This document shows positions 27,601 through 34,726 of a stretch of DNA of 47,353 bases, in pieces. Numbering within the stretch: the stretch's first letter is position 1; each line of letters opens with the position of its first letter. The stretch comes from Euryarchaeota archaeon UBA443 (GTDB taxonomy: Archaea; Thermoplasmatota; Poseidoniia; Poseidoniales; Poseidoniaceae), in NCBI GenBank assembly GCA_002499195.1, contig DAKS01000040.1, positions 1 through 47,353 on the forward strand, in the 5' to 3' direction. Both the position numbers and the translations under genes were made by a program. Below the pieces are notes generated by a model. It was not told where the DNA came from and searched no databases. It saw only the letters and a list, made by a program, of their open reading frames with translations.

Positions 27601-29173
27601 TTTCTTCCGCATTTTCATCTCCGATTATCCCAGACCATATCGATGGAGAATTTCCCTCTTCAATCGCATACCAATTACTTGAATATGAAGTAACAGAAAC
27701 AATGTCTATGTCTTCGAGAACGTATTCGGTGGTATCTTCATCGGATGCATTTCCAACGACGAGCCCCTCACCAAATGCTGCAAAACCGAACCCTCCATCT
27801 ATCGAAACATCATTGATGATCTCGCCATCTGGAACGCGCCAAATCCACGAGGTATTGTTTGTTTCAAAGCCAAACCCTGCAGGCCCCCAGTGCCAAAGTG
27901 TATCATCTTCGACAACTATGCCGTTAAGATCACCATCGGCTAATGTTAGAAGATTGGAGGAGGCGGATTCAAGAGCGACCAAAGGAACCTGAAGTAATTC
28001 CATCATCGCTGCCTCTGAAGTAAGTACTGTTCGATTTTCAGCCAAACTTTCAACGATTCTAGGCGAGAGCCGCCCAAGGCCACTCGTTGATGCAATCGTA
28101 ACAGCATTGCTTTCCGTAATCAATTGCAAACCGGATTCGTCGGCACCGATACTCTCATTGAGAGTTTGGATAATCTCATCCATGACCGGGTTTACTGCAG
28201 ACCGTTTCTCCTCAACGCCCTTGAGTGAAATTCGAATTGAGGTTACATTTCCTTCGGATTGTTGCCATGTTTGGGCACTCAAGAGGTCGGTAAACACCGC
28301 CGGCGAAGTCGTTCCAGCAAGTTGGCCTTGGCCGTCCATTGCAACGACTTGATGGATGGTGAAATTCTCTTTTATTCTCTCAATTCCATTCTGATTACGG
28401 ACATACCAACTGAGTTGAATCTCATCGCCAGCACCTACCTCAAGATCATCTGAAAACACTTGATTTACAACCACTTGGGGCGTAGTTGCAAAACGATTTA
28501 CTTCTTCTAAATCAAACCATGTCAATCCATTCTTATTCGAACCAATCCTAACATCTTCTTGATGTTCAAGAGCAAACCATGCCACACTTGGATTGGCTTT
28601 TCCCTCGGAGGTGGCTGCCGACGTCGAGAGGACACGTCCGGCTTGTAGGTAATCGATTCCTTCCAAGTCGGCATTTCGCATGTCATCAACAATCGATTGA
28701 GGAATCTCCGTTATTTGTCCAACATTCGTATCGTATCCAGAGATAAGAATATCCGTGTCACCCCATGCAGCATCGACCTCTTCACGAACCGTTTGGTCGA
28801 GGGAGTCTCCGACAATAAGAGACGAGGAAATAATCGCTGACCCTATCATCAAACCTGCCATCAGTAAAGCCGCTTGACGCTTTTTTCGATTGAGTTGCTG
28901 CCATGCCAAGCGGAAAGCGAGCAAGCGTCTTGAGGAAACGATAGCTTGGATACCGAATAAACTCACAAATCCAAGCATCAACCCGCCAACAAATGCAGTG
29001 ATTGACGAATATCCAAACCATATCAGGATGAAATACGAAAGAATTCCATCCGCTAAAGGTGTTAAGACGATCAATGAGCATGCTCCAAATGAACACTCCC
29101 TTCGCAATCCATAGGCTGCTGCAAGCGCTCCAACCAAGAGGATAAACGCAAGAAGCAGGAGGAGTAGCAACAC
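24665..29173 (-). CDS. ABC transporter permease, double FtsX/MacB-type, with very large ectodomain (1502 aa)
   Basis: The GTG start overlaps the TAG stop of the ATPase gene (TAGTG) and has AGGAGG in front, so the two are translationally coupled. Two helices open the protein and a third lies near residues 100-125. An ectodomain of roughly 650 residues follows, then an FtsX domain at about 780-900 (RQKEYATVRALGMTRSDLRY). More helices lie between about 930 and 1108, a second ectodomain extends to about 1365, and a second FtsX domain (RRKHIGMLRALGFTKGMVMR) leads to the C-terminal EPSEALRSSN. This is the ten-helix FtsX layout, with both halves in one chain, but about twice the usual length. MacB/LolCDE-type systems move substrates through the extracytoplasmic face by mechanical strokes; the substrate here is unknown. 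Adjacent surface proteins are plausible clients, by position only. Confidence 0.9.
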   Translation of the reverse strand: MLLLLLLLAFILLVGALAAAYGLRRECSFGACSLIVLTPLADGILSYFILIWFGYSSITAFVGGLMLGFVSLFGIQAIVSSRRLLAFRLAWQQLNRKKRQAALLMAGLMIGSAIISSSLIVGDSLDQTVREEVDAAWGDTDILISGYDTNVGQITEIPQSIVDDMRNADLEGIDYLQAGRVLSTSAATSEGKANPSVAWFALEHQEDVRIGSNKNGLTWFDLEEVNRFATTPQVVVNQVFSDDLEVGAGDEIQLSWYVRNQNGIERIKENFTIHQVVAMDGQGQLAGTTSPAVFTDLLSAQTWQQSEGNVTSIRISLKGVEEKRSAVNPVMDEIIQTLNESIGADESGLQLITESNAVTIASTSGLGRLSPRIVESLAENRTVLTSEAAMMELLQVPLVALESASSNLLTLADGDLNGIVVEDDTLWHWGPAGFGFETNNTSWIWRVPDGEIINDVSIDGGFGFAAFGEGLVVGNASDEDTTEYVLEDIDIVSVTSYSSNWYAIEEGNSPSIWSGIIGDENAEEIPLSMDLPSTVLSWELQHDGTSLYLRIEGILSESYYKRSMTDSQPFVEIASEEWPVESTPSPDICSGFGADYNDSQAWCIEENGLTLRSTLDASIISMRLPILSDAGGFGTLPQMFFALDGDASTLTVEQGDVRIGQRLQPLSTLDSGNMTASGLFQYAFGSDESLNLTINGSFIDDDRLSSLSDLDPVILGLINMSDAEFLAAADVHERSMLILSNVSNEEKMALETHLDSLMGADDLFLSVQAVKIDALEQAEASSSVLTAMFLVFGSFTIAAGILLVVTIITMLIDVRQKEYATVRALGMTRSDLRYVAMIEGAIAALIGCAFGSLLGVGLAWLIGIGFSSMFASAGADVFSFHVDSSSLLAGWFWGYHIAMLTLFGSALWSSRMIIVHALKDVPQRVPKHVPWGLYLFVIGALGMVLLSAGLFVVGSGALAHSVWIILGCSVVLFICPIIFWIVPVLRAKRRPDGSLPTFREAPRRTIGLIGVFLLVWTGLPSSFDPIRADLSPNEFSFIIIGLVQVFAGVLVLASLAPLMIRGLLRLASFRSGPVVPVALSYPLHKPLRTAVVMGMFSITVFSVIVLSGYTLQFENYSSTFVEESEGEFELMLSAARSRPLQLEGPVSEWELEQSDTTQIDAIGRVYRAQAFIENQEAERSPYILRGVDDGFANHGGLPLHIWDSSLGDSSEEAWSNMHERGDVVFVDASFGLESSIDGTSVGVFSVLVGENITIIDAQQPSHRREMVVGGILEQSSYLFSAGVWMPSEPVVEQYDGSLTRVYVSVSEESSASPSFDSDEVRYFSAAGKSASEREAATELAENLRLDLEKEGVNVSLIAEDVALIQALVLSILALFEGYLAIGLIIGIAGIGVVTYRSVSERRKHIGMLRALGFTKGMVMRVHLIEIGWVSLLGILNGVVVALMFHVGLHSAIWKEEGASLVLPWSTVGWVIFGGAILVYLATLSPVRAASKIEPSEALRSSN

Positions 29174-29865
29174 TACTCCTCCTCACGTGATTCCTCGATA
29201 AATCTACCATCCGACATCTGTCGAATTGAATCGCATTGTTTTGCTATGGATTCATCATGCGTAACGATCAAGAATGTCGTATTCCCAACATTGCACAATG
29301 TTCTCAAGAGTTTGATAATCGAAGCAGATGTATCAACATCGAGGTTACCTGTTGGCTCATCACAAAGAACGATTGTTGGGCGATGTACGACGGCACGAGC
29401 GATGGCAACACGTTGTTGTTGGCCACCGGATAGTTCAGCGGGCCGGTGTTCCAATCGGTCACCAAGACCGACCGCTGTCAAGGCCTTTCTCGCCTCTTCA
29501 CGCGCCTCACTCGCTGGCATTCCCTGAATCAATAATGGGAGTTCAACATTTTCCAACGCCGTCATCACGGGGAGAAGATTGAACTCTTGGAAAATGAATC
29601 CCATATGTTTGCCACGTACGCGTGTGCGCTCATCATCGCTTGATCCATACAAGTTTTCATCATTGATTTTCACCATGCCTGAATTCGGTTCATCAATGCC
29701 TGAAAGTACGTTAAGCAACGTGGTTTTTCCACATCCAGATGGACCCATAATAGCAACCATCGAACCCCGTTCGATGGAAAGAGAAACATCCTGAACCGCT
29801 TGGATGACCGACTCACCCGATTCGTACAATTTCCACAGCCCTTCAGCATGAAGTGCAAACGCCAT
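29173..29865 (-). CDS. ABC transporter ATP-binding protein, MacB/LolD type
   Basis: This 230-residue ATPase drives the FtsX-type permease encoded next. Walker A GPSGCGKTT is at residues 41-49. The Q-loop (FIFQEFNLLPVMTALENVELP), the signature LSGGQQQRVAIARA, Walker B IVLCDEPTGNLD and the switch His in IVTHD are all intact. The EFNLLP and DEPTGNLD forms are typical of the MacB/LolD/FtsE group. Length is usual. The TAG stop overlaps the permease GTG by one base. The gene is divergent from the MoaD/SAMP gene, sharing a spacer of about 50 bases that must contain both promoters. Confidence 0.95.
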   Translation of the reverse strand: MAFALHAEGLWKLYESGESVIQAVQDVSLSIERGSMVAIMGPSGCGKTTLLNVLSGIDEPNSGMVKINDENLYGSSDDERTRVRGKHMGFIFQEFNLLPVMTALENVELPLLIQGMPASEAREEARKALTAVGLGDRLEHRPAELSGGQQQRVAIARAVVHRPTIVLCDEPTGNLDVDTSASIIKLLRTLCNVGNTTFLIVTHDESIAKQCDSIRQMSDGRFIEESREEE

Positions 29866-29915
29866 AACGAACCATGCGGATGCGTATTGATAAACTACCG
29901 CATCAACCTTTGTCT

Positions 29916-30158
29916 ATGTCAGAGGGATATGTACGTATCATCGCCTTCGGACCGATCGCCGAAGCGATCGGTTCTCGAACCTCAAAGGTTGAATGGCGAG
30001 AAAATCTCAGCATCGAAGAGATAGTTATCGAATTGGAGATGGGGCATTGGCTTGGCCAAGGCTTAGCCGTCGCTTTGAACGGTGAACGATGCCCTCCCGA
30101 TGTACATTGTCAACGCGGTGATGAAGTCGCACTCCTCCCTCCAGTCTCCGGTGGTTGA
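29916..30158 (+). CDS. MoaD/ThiS-family ubiquitin-like protein (SAMP or molybdopterin synthase small subunit)
   Basis: The 80-residue product has a beta-grasp pattern (YVRIIAFGPIAEAIG, then LSIEEIVIEL, then VAVALNGE, then DEVALLPPVSGG) and ends exactly in Gly-Gly. That terminus is what an E1-like enzyme activates as thiocarboxylate or isopeptide donor. Archaeal members serve as sulfur carriers for molybdopterin or tRNA thiolation, as protein tags (SAMPs), or both; sequence does not decide. ATG at 29916 gives the normal domain start; ATG 29874 would add 14 residues. TatA follows downstream on the same strand after about 70 bases. Confidence 0.8.
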   Translation: MSEGYVRIIAFGPIAEAIGSRTSKVEWRENLSIEEIVIELEMGHWLGQGLAVALNGERCPPDVHCQRGDEVALLPPVSGG

Positions 30159-30168
30159 ATCGATTCAA
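30155..30168. repeat. 14-base perfect palindrome at the end of the MoaD/SAMP gene
   Basis: TTGAATCGATTCAA is fully self-complementary and includes the TGA stop of the MoaD/SAMP gene. It is upstream of tatA and could be a protein-binding site, but may be chance. Confidence 0.4.
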
Positions 30169-30229
30169 TTCACCTTCAATCATGGCAAGTCTTGAAAGCC
30201 TCAACGGCTAGGGGCACATGGGGAACTGC

Positions 30230-30532
30230 ATGGCCTTTAGTCCGGGACCGCTCGAAATCATCATTCTTCTTGGAATATTTTTCATTCTCTTCGGTGCTGA
30301 ACGGCTACCTAAGATGGCAAATGCGCTCGGACGTTCGAAAGGAGAGTTCCATAAGGGGCTTTCTGAGGCAACCACGGTAGCGACCGTCACGGATTTAGAA
30401 GCTGGAGGAAAGACTCCAGACCAGGTGCTAATGGACCGTGCTAAGGCTGTTGGTATCGACCCCGCCGGAATGGCTGTTGATGAACTGGAAAAGAAAGTCA
30501 CAGCCCTAGAATCCCTCACCGATGAGGAATGA
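30230..30532 (+). CDS. tatA: Twin-arginine translocase subunit TatA/TatE family
   Basis: The roughly 100-residue protein has the TatA plan: a very short N-terminus, one membrane helix (GPLEIIILLGIFFILF), the hinge FGAERLPKMANALG with the conserved Phe-Gly, an amphipathic helix, and a charged cytoplasmic tail. TatA rings form the pore that passes folded proteins with RR signal peptides; TatC is not in the window. The ATG at 30230 has GGGGA about five bases upstream; an ATG at 30218 with GGGG three bases away would add MGNC. The tail is longer than in minimal TatA and includes ADELEKK-like helix. It ends directly against the stop of the convergent Nob1 gene. Confidence 0.88.
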   Translation: MAFSPGPLEIIILLGIFFILFGAERLPKMANALGRSKGEFHKGLSEATTVATVTDLEAGGKTPDQVLMDRAKAVGIDPAGMAVDELEKKVTALESLTDEE

Positions 30533-31021
30533 TCACGCTCGCTTGAGTTTCATCGGCGAACCACAACGATCACACAATTTTACATCGTCCTTCTTGGACC
30601 TATGTGCATCGGTGGAGACCTCTTCTGTTCGACGACATCCAATGCAACGAAGAAGCCATTTCCATTGCTTTTTACCTCCCGATGTCATAATGCCTTCAAC
30701 TTCAATCCCTGCCTCTCTTGCAACGTTTTTCATTCGATAATCATCGGTGATAAGTTTCGTTTCATTACCAATAGCCAGTGCAATAAGATCGATATCAACA
30801 TCTGAAAGACGCGGAAGATCACCTGTTTTTGAAGCAACTTCGTGAACAAGTTGCCGCTGGTCGTCACTTGCAGTACGCCAATCCATTTCCAACCCCTCGA
30901 TCAAAAGCCATCGTTGTTCATCGACTCTAGCCAACTCATCTTGTTGAAGCATTGAGACGATTTGACCGCGACAACGCTCGATTGGCCAATTCAGCAAAGC
31001 AGAGGTGTCGAGAACGGCCAT
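30533..31021 (-). CDS. nob1: rRNA maturation endonuclease Nob1 (PIN domain plus zinc ribbon)
   Basis: The 162-residue product matches archaeal Nob1, which cuts the 3' end of pre-16S rRNA. The PIN domain opens with MAVLDTSALLNWP (first catalytic Asp), continues with the acid LSDVDIDLIALAIG, and ends ETKLITDDYRMKNVA (further acidic metal ligands). The C-terminal zinc ribbon has two CxxC pairs, in LRCIGCRR and LCDRCGSP, with a typical Lys-rich tail. The start at 31021 fits the domain; a frame extension upstream to 31075 adds an unconvincing 18 residues. It is convergent with tatA with no gap and divergent from the DedA-type gene. Confidence 0.9.
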   Translation of the reverse strand: MAVLDTSALLNWPIERCRGQIVSMLQQDELARVDEQRWLLIEGLEMDWRTASDDQRQLVHEVASKTGDLPRLSDVDIDLIALAIGNETKLITDDYRMKNVAREAGIEVEGIMTSGGKKQWKWLLRCIGCRRTEEVSTDAHRSKKDDVKLCDRCGSPMKLKRA

Positions 31022-31099
31022 GGTCAAAGGGTGTCTAATACACGTAAAGAAGACGTCGATAACCCATAGCCTCAAGAAGACGATTCAGCACCTTTACTC

Positions 31100-31699
31100 A
31101 TGATTGGAGAGGAACTCATCATCGATTTCTTCAATCAATTCGGACCGTTTGCACTTGCATTGCTCTCGTTTACTGAGGCGATTATTCAACCGATTCCACC
31201 CGACATCATGTTCTTGCCAATGGCTTACGAGGAGCGAAATAGCGGCAGCATGTTACTATGGTTGTGGTTTGTTGTCACCTTTGCCTCGGTCCTTGGTGCC
31301 GTCGTTGGCCACGCTCTTGGAAAGATATACGGGGCGAAACTCCTCGATAGGTTTGGTAAACCACACCATAGAGAGCGACTGGAATTTCTTTTCCAACGTT
31401 ATGGAACATGGGGAATGTTCATCGCTGCAGTTTCTCCTTTGCCATACAAGGTGTTTGGATGGATTGCCGGTGCGAGTGACATGAAGTTACAGCCATTCAT
31501 AATCGCAGGAATCTTTGGACGCGGACTTCGTTTTGGCTTAGAAGCACTGCTGATTTACCTGTATGGCGATGTTGCAATGGATGCTGCAACATGGTTGCTC
31601 GAACATGAGATCATAATGGCCGTCGTTCTTCTTGCTATACTTGGCGCTGCATTTTGGTGGTTTAATTCAAAGAAAGCAACAGAATCAAAGGTTGCTTAG
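31100..31699 (+). CDS. DedA/YqaA (VTT domain) family membrane protein
   Basis: The 199-residue protein has about five membrane segments. It shows the family core with re-entrant loop: FTEAIIQPIPPDIMFLPMAY, then GAVVGHALGKIYGAKLLDRFG, and the second half RYGTWGMFIAAVSPLPYKVFGWIAGASDM followed by FGRGLRFGLEALLIY. The Glu in FTEAII and the Pro/Tyr-rich SPLPYK are typical of YqaA/DedA proteins, which are linked to lipid scrambling or membrane homeostasis. The precise transport role is not established by sequence. A LysE-type exporter gene follows after 11 bases, probably in the same transcript. Confidence 0.85.
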   Translation: MIGEELIIDFFNQFGPFALALLSFTEAIIQPIPPDIMFLPMAYEERNSGSMLLWLWFVVTFASVLGAVVGHALGKIYGAKLLDRFGKPHHRERLEFLFQRYGTWGMFIAAVSPLPYKVFGWIAGASDMKLQPFIIAGIFGRGLRFGLEALLIYLYGDVAMDAATWLLEHEIIMAVVLLAILGAAFWWFNSKKATESKVA

Positions 31700-31710
31700 G
31701 ATTTGATCGA

Positions 31711-32331
31711 ATGGCGATCGAAACAGATGCATTGTTTGGTTTATTGACCATCCTTGCTGTTGGAATCTTCACACCTGGGCCAAACAACATTACTGCAATA
31801 TCACATTCTGCAGTTCACGGTGCTCGAAGCAATATTTCACTTCTCATAGGGATGGTAATTGGTTTCATCGCTGTCCATCTAATCATCGGTTTAGCAATCG
31901 ATAGCATCAATGAAAATTCAGTATTTTTTTCTCTCCTTGAGTGGTTTGGAATTATCTTCTTCATTCTTCTTGGAATCATTATCCTACGGATTCCAATAGA
32001 ACGGTTATCCGTTGATCAGGATATTAAGAAGATCGACTTTCGTCATGGGATTGCTCTACAATTTATCAACGGGAAAGAATGGGTCTTCGTATCCGTAATG
32101 ATGATTCAATTTTTGGAAGGGTTCGGTGGCGGATTTACCGGAATCATATTGATCACATCGATTACAACCACAGCAGGATTACTCTCAATGATTCTGTGGA
32201 CTCTTACTGGACACAAATTGATGGATACTCTACGCCATGAACGTAAAGGCATCATCATGATTCGATGCCTTGCAGGAGCTATCTTCTTATTTGCTACAAT
32301 CGGAATTGTACAACTACTCCGACATTCTTGA
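31711..32331 (+). CDS. LysE/RhtB-family amino-acid exporter-like protein
   Basis: The 206-residue protein has six hydrophobic segments and the diagnostic motif FTPGPNNITAISHSAVHGAR near residues 20-40, found in LysE/RhtB efflux proteins. GLIGMVIGF-type and FINGKEW segments also fit the family. Such carriers export amino acids or related metabolites; substrate unknown. Length is the family norm (about 205). It lies 11 bases after the DedA-type gene, and its 3' end overlaps the convergent HTH_10 regulator by 18 bases. Confidence 0.88.
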   Translation: MAIETDALFGLLTILAVGIFTPGPNNITAISHSAVHGARSNISLLIGMVIGFIAVHLIIGLAIDSINENSVFFSLLEWFGIIFFILLGIIILRIPIERLSVDQDIKKIDFRHGIALQFINGKEWVFVSVMMIQFLEGFGGGFTGIILITSITTTAGLLSMILWTLTGHKLMDTLRHERKGIIMIRCLAGAIFLFATIGIVQLLRHS

Positions 32332-32967
32332 TTGTTCGAACCAGGCTTTCAGAATATTACTCTCAGCGATGAGGAGATGTTCGGCTATTGTCCCTTGCTT
32401 TCGATTCATTTGCAGAGCGATATCCTGCTGTTTGCATTGACGAGGTTGATCGTAGTATCCCATGTCAATGGCGGTCTCAAGCACTTGTTTCCTACGGGGC
32501 GACATACTTGGAGCAGTAAGCCATTCACCCTGATACGCCCTGTTCACTGTAAGTTTGAAGTGTGAACCAATCAATGCTTTTACTTCGCCAAGAAAATTGG
32601 ACATACCAGATGATGTTCCTTGCATTGAAAGGATTAGTTGCTTTTTCTCGATAATAATCGGTGCAATCGGCCATACATCCTTTTCCGCTACGAGCAATTG
32701 TGCAATCGGTCCAGACATTCGAGCAGAAAAGAGTATTTCATGGCCCTCTATTTGGAGAACATCACGAAGTTCAACAGTAGGGATTTGTTTGATGGAATCA
32801 ATTCCATGCCCATTCAAAAACGTTGCATTGAACAATAAGATTGGTGAACCATCAGCAATTTCTGTAATTCGAATAAAAATGAGCTTTTTGAAAATATTAA
32901 CAAGTTCACCTGCAGGCAACTGCATAGCATCTTCGTATTGAATCTGTAATTGCATTTGCGATAGCAT
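32314..32967 (-). CDS. Bacterioopsin-activator-type transcription regulator (HTH_10)
   Basis: This 217-residue protein ends in a recognisable HTH_10 DNA-binding domain at about residues 155-210: SPRRKQVLETAIDMGYYDQP, then the recognition-helix part RKQGTIAEHLLIAESNIL. The N-terminal ~150 residues form an alpha/beta sensor-like region without membrane segments or a recognised ligand motif. In haloarchaea this family controls energy and light-linked genes; the target here is unknown. ATG 32967 gives MLSQMQLQI with GGTGTG in front; an upstream extension reaches 32994. A 6-bp inverted repeat lies between its likely TATA box and start, possibly for self-control. Confidence 0.85.
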   Translation of the reverse strand: MLSQMQLQIQYEDAMQLPAGELVNIFKKLIFIRITEIADGSPILLFNATFLNGHGIDSIKQIPTVELRDVLQIEGHEILFSARMSGPIAQLLVAEKDVWPIAPIIIEKKQLILSMQGTSSGMSNFLGEVKALIGSHFKLTVNRAYQGEWLTAPSMSPRRKQVLETAIDMGYYDQPRQCKQQDIALQMNRKQGTIAEHLLIAESNILKAWFEQSRMSE

Positions 32968-32972
32968 GCTCA

Positions 32973-32991
32973 CACCCTTTATGATAGGGTG
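32973..32991. promoter_or_regulatory. Inverted repeat in the HTH_10 regulator leader, possible operator
   Basis: CACCCT and AGGGTG face each other with a seven-base spacer, just upstream of the regulator's ATG and downstream of a TATA-like TTATAGG (about 33004-33010, minus strand). The position suits an autoregulatory site or an RNA hairpin that hides the ribosome site. Suggestive only. Confidence 0.35.
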
Positions 32992-33042
32992 CAAGAAGAA
33001 CTACCTATAACTGACGTTCTGAAATTAATCGAAAAAGTATCT

Positions 33043-33120
33043 TGGTGCTCGTGCCGGGATTCGAACCCGGGTCAGCGGGATGAAAACCCGCGATGATGGA
33101 CCTGGCTACACCACACGAGC
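33043..33120 (-). tRNA. tRNA-Glu (anticodon TTC), CCA encoded
   Basis: The minus strand folds as a full cloverleaf: acceptor GCTCGTG/CACGAGC, anticodon stem GCGGG/CCCGC with loop TTTTCAT and TTC at 33082-33084, and T arm CCGGG-TTCGAAT-CCCGG. The discriminator A at 33046 is followed by an encoded CCA (33043-33045). No intron. An AT-rich box near 33143-33155 is a plausible promoter. Confidence 0.95.
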
Positions 33121-33399
33121 CAATGACCTGCCGTGTCAACTCTTATTCATAACCATTGGCCAACCAAATCCTAGGCAGGCGTTCCATTTTGGAAGTCAGA
33201 AATCACTTGATGTACTGGGTCTGTGTACTCTGCCCGTATTGAGCGAACTGGTTAGGGTCGTTAGCTGGCTGTATGAAACTTGATTGAAACTAAATTAGAT
33301 GATGTTTATTCCACCAAATTCTCAATTTATTACCAATAACTGATTGATGATGCATAAATCAGCGATTTGTTTAAAAAATCTAATTACCCGAAAATCGTT
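33121..33399. other. Gene-poor, AT-rich spacer after tRNA-Glu
   Basis: I see no supportable gene in these 279 bases. The right half is AT-rich and includes CATAAATC at about 33353, a possible TATA box some 45 bases before the membrane-protein gene. The left part probably includes the tRNA-Glu promoter. Confidence 0.5.
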
Positions 33400-33816
33400 A
33401 TGGAAGAAGAGGAAGCGGTCATTGGTCTGCCTGCAATAATGAAATTTACTGGTTTAGTGCCAATAATGATTGGAATGCTAATTATTATCTGGCCAAAAAA
33501 TATCTTGGCTGTTGGCCCCTATCTCTCTGATTATGGACTCTATCTGGGTTTGTACGTCGGAGTTTTAGCGATAATATTTGGAGTAACACATTGGATTGTT
33601 GCGATTTTCGTTAAGGAAAATCTACACATATTCGGTCGTTTCTTCGTAATTGGCCATTCATTGATTGCCTTGCTTGAGATGTATGGCTGGGCCACTGATC
33701 TGATAGAATTTGAACCAAAGTACATATTCGGTACCATGTTTCCCTTCGCAACAGCTTTTGTTTTGTTGTTGTATTCACTCAATCCTAAAAAATCAGATAA
33801 CGTTGAAGAGAATTAG
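33400..33816 (+). CDS. Small multi-pass membrane protein, unknown function
   Basis: The 138-residue product has four hydrophobic segments: FTGLVPIMIGMLIIIWP, the block from GLYLGLYVGVLAIIFGV on, FFVIGHSLIALLEMYG, and MFPFATAFVLLLYSL. The ends are charged (MEEEEAV at the start, NPKKSDNVEEN at the end). I do not recognise a family. ATG 33400 is preferred to a TTG at 33367. The gene and its upstream spacer are more AT-rich than the neighbours, with many AT-ending codons, which could reflect transfer or relaxed selection. It sits alone between tRNA-Glu and a convergent FMN reductase gene. Confidence 0.65.
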   Translation: MEEEEAVIGLPAIMKFTGLVPIMIGMLIIIWPKNILAVGPYLSDYGLYLGLYVGVLAIIFGVTHWIVAIFVKENLHIFGRFFVIGHSLIALLEMYGWATDLIEFEPKYIFGTMFPFATAFVLLLYSLNPKKSDNVEEN

Positions 33817-33840
33817 AATAAAAATCAAATGATTCTACGA

Positions 33841-33860
33841 GAACCGTTCTCATACGGTTC
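33841..33860. terminator. Hairpin between convergent genes
   Basis: GAACCGT and ACGGTTC form a perfect 7-bp stem with the loop TCTCAT in the 50-base gap between the membrane-protein gene (+) and the FMN reductase gene (minus). It could act in both directions. A strong T run is missing, so the call is modest. Confidence 0.4.
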
Positions 33861-33866
33861 GTTTCA

Positions 33867-34367
33867 TCATTCCAACACACGCCCAACCAAATCATCCATC
33901 TTCTCCTGGGAGAATGGTTTCGACTTGTTCAAATTCATTGTACGTCCAATCACATTGCTGCCAAGGAAGGAGAACTGGTGGCGCATAGCCATGAGACAAT
34001 GAGCGCCACCGCCACCACTGTGCGTTGCGAGTAGGACGGTCCGATTGTTGAACAGGCGTCGGAAATCATCACTTTGAACGGATAGCCACGCAATGGTGTT
34101 GTTGAGTGCTGGTGGCATAACACCATTATATTCAGGAGCGCAAATAACCAGTGCTTCTGAATTGAGAATCAAATCCGAAAGGGTAGCCGTATCGGGTTCC
34201 CGTTCAGGATCGCCATCAAGTTCAGAAGTGTATACTGGCCAGTGAAGTGTTGTTAAATCAACAATTTGAGTTTCCATACCTTTCTCTGTAAAGGATTCGG
34301 AGAACCTATGGGCAAGATCTAGATTCTTCCCCGAGGATGCTGCGAGAACCAATACATAGGAATCCAT
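33867..34367 (-). CDS. NADPH-dependent FMN reductase-like flavoprotein
   Basis: The 166-residue product has the flavodoxin-like pattern of this family: first strand MDSYVLVLAASSGKNLDLA with a phosphate-binding loop close to the usual SxRxxS, then ALVICAPEYNGVMPPALNN, the hallmark PEYNGxxP active-site motif, and VLLATHSGGGGAH. It probably reduces FMN or quinones with NAD(P)H in the cytoplasm. The start at 34367 directly precedes the first strand; a longer frame reaches 34442. A TATATTTC-type box 20-27 bases upstream suggests a leaderless transcript. It is divergent from a glutaredoxin, hinting at a redox-themed pair. Confidence 0.85.
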   Translation of the reverse strand: MDSYVLVLAASSGKNLDLAHRFSESFTEKGMETQIVDLTTLHWPVYTSELDGDPEREPDTATLSDLILNSEALVICAPEYNGVMPPALNNTIAWLSVQSDDFRRLFNNRTVLLATHSGGGGAHCLMAMRHQFSFLGSNVIGRTMNLNKSKPFSQEKMDDLVGRVLE

Positions 34368-34383
34368 GATTAGCGCTTCAAAC

Positions 34384-34394
34384 GGATATATTTC
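34384..34394 (-). promoter_or_regulatory. Putative TATA box giving a leaderless FMN reductase mRNA
   Basis: GAAATATATCC on the minus strand is centred about 22 bases before the ATG at 34367. With normal archaeal spacing, transcription would begin at or next to the start codon, which also explains the absence of a ribosome site. Confidence 0.4.
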
Positions 34395-34453
34395 AATCGT
34401 TGGTTTCAGTATGGAGACCATGATTTGAAATAGGTCGTTCATGAAGAACAGGT

Positions 34454-34726
34454 ATGTTCACTGAAATGCTTGACCAATACAAAGGAAATTTCCTTGTATT
34501 TACAGGTCGTTTTTGCGGCTATTGTACCGCTGCAAAGCGATTATTGGCACAAAAAGAACTACCGTTCGTTGAAATATCGTTCGATGAACACCCACCACAA
34601 TTACGCGAACAAGTTGTAGAAGCGACCATGCATCGTACAGTTCCAGTAATCTTTGACATTCGTGGAGAGGACCGAATCTTCATCGGCGGCTTTGACGAAT
34701 TGAGCAAATATCCACTCAATGGATGA
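34454..34726 (+). CDS. Glutaredoxin
   Basis: The 90-residue protein has a thioredoxin-like fold. The redox motif CGYC is at residues 21-24, preceded by LVFTGRF. Then come the cis-Pro in HRTVPVIF and the glutathione-contact-like GGFDEL near the end. CGYC is a common dithiol glutaredoxin/NrdH form. It would reduce disulfides in the cytoplasm, fed by a low-molecular thiol or a thioredoxin reductase not seen here. ATG at 34454 or 34466 could be used. Its last 11 bases overlap the convergent hydrolase gene. Confidence 0.88.
   Translation: MFTEMLDQYKGNFLVFTGRFCGYCTAAKRLLAQKELPFVEISFDEHPPQLREQVVEATMHRTVPVIFDIRGEDRIFIGGFDELSKYPLNG

Noticed and set aside
28782..29210. A 142-residue frame at the start of the FtsX permease
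   Set aside because: It is an alternative frame over the true GTG-started, SD-preceded permease with clear membrane helices.
33080..33283. A short frame starting inside tRNA-Glu
   Set aside because: It starts in the antisense tRNA sequence, lacks a ribosome site and shows no protein-like pattern.
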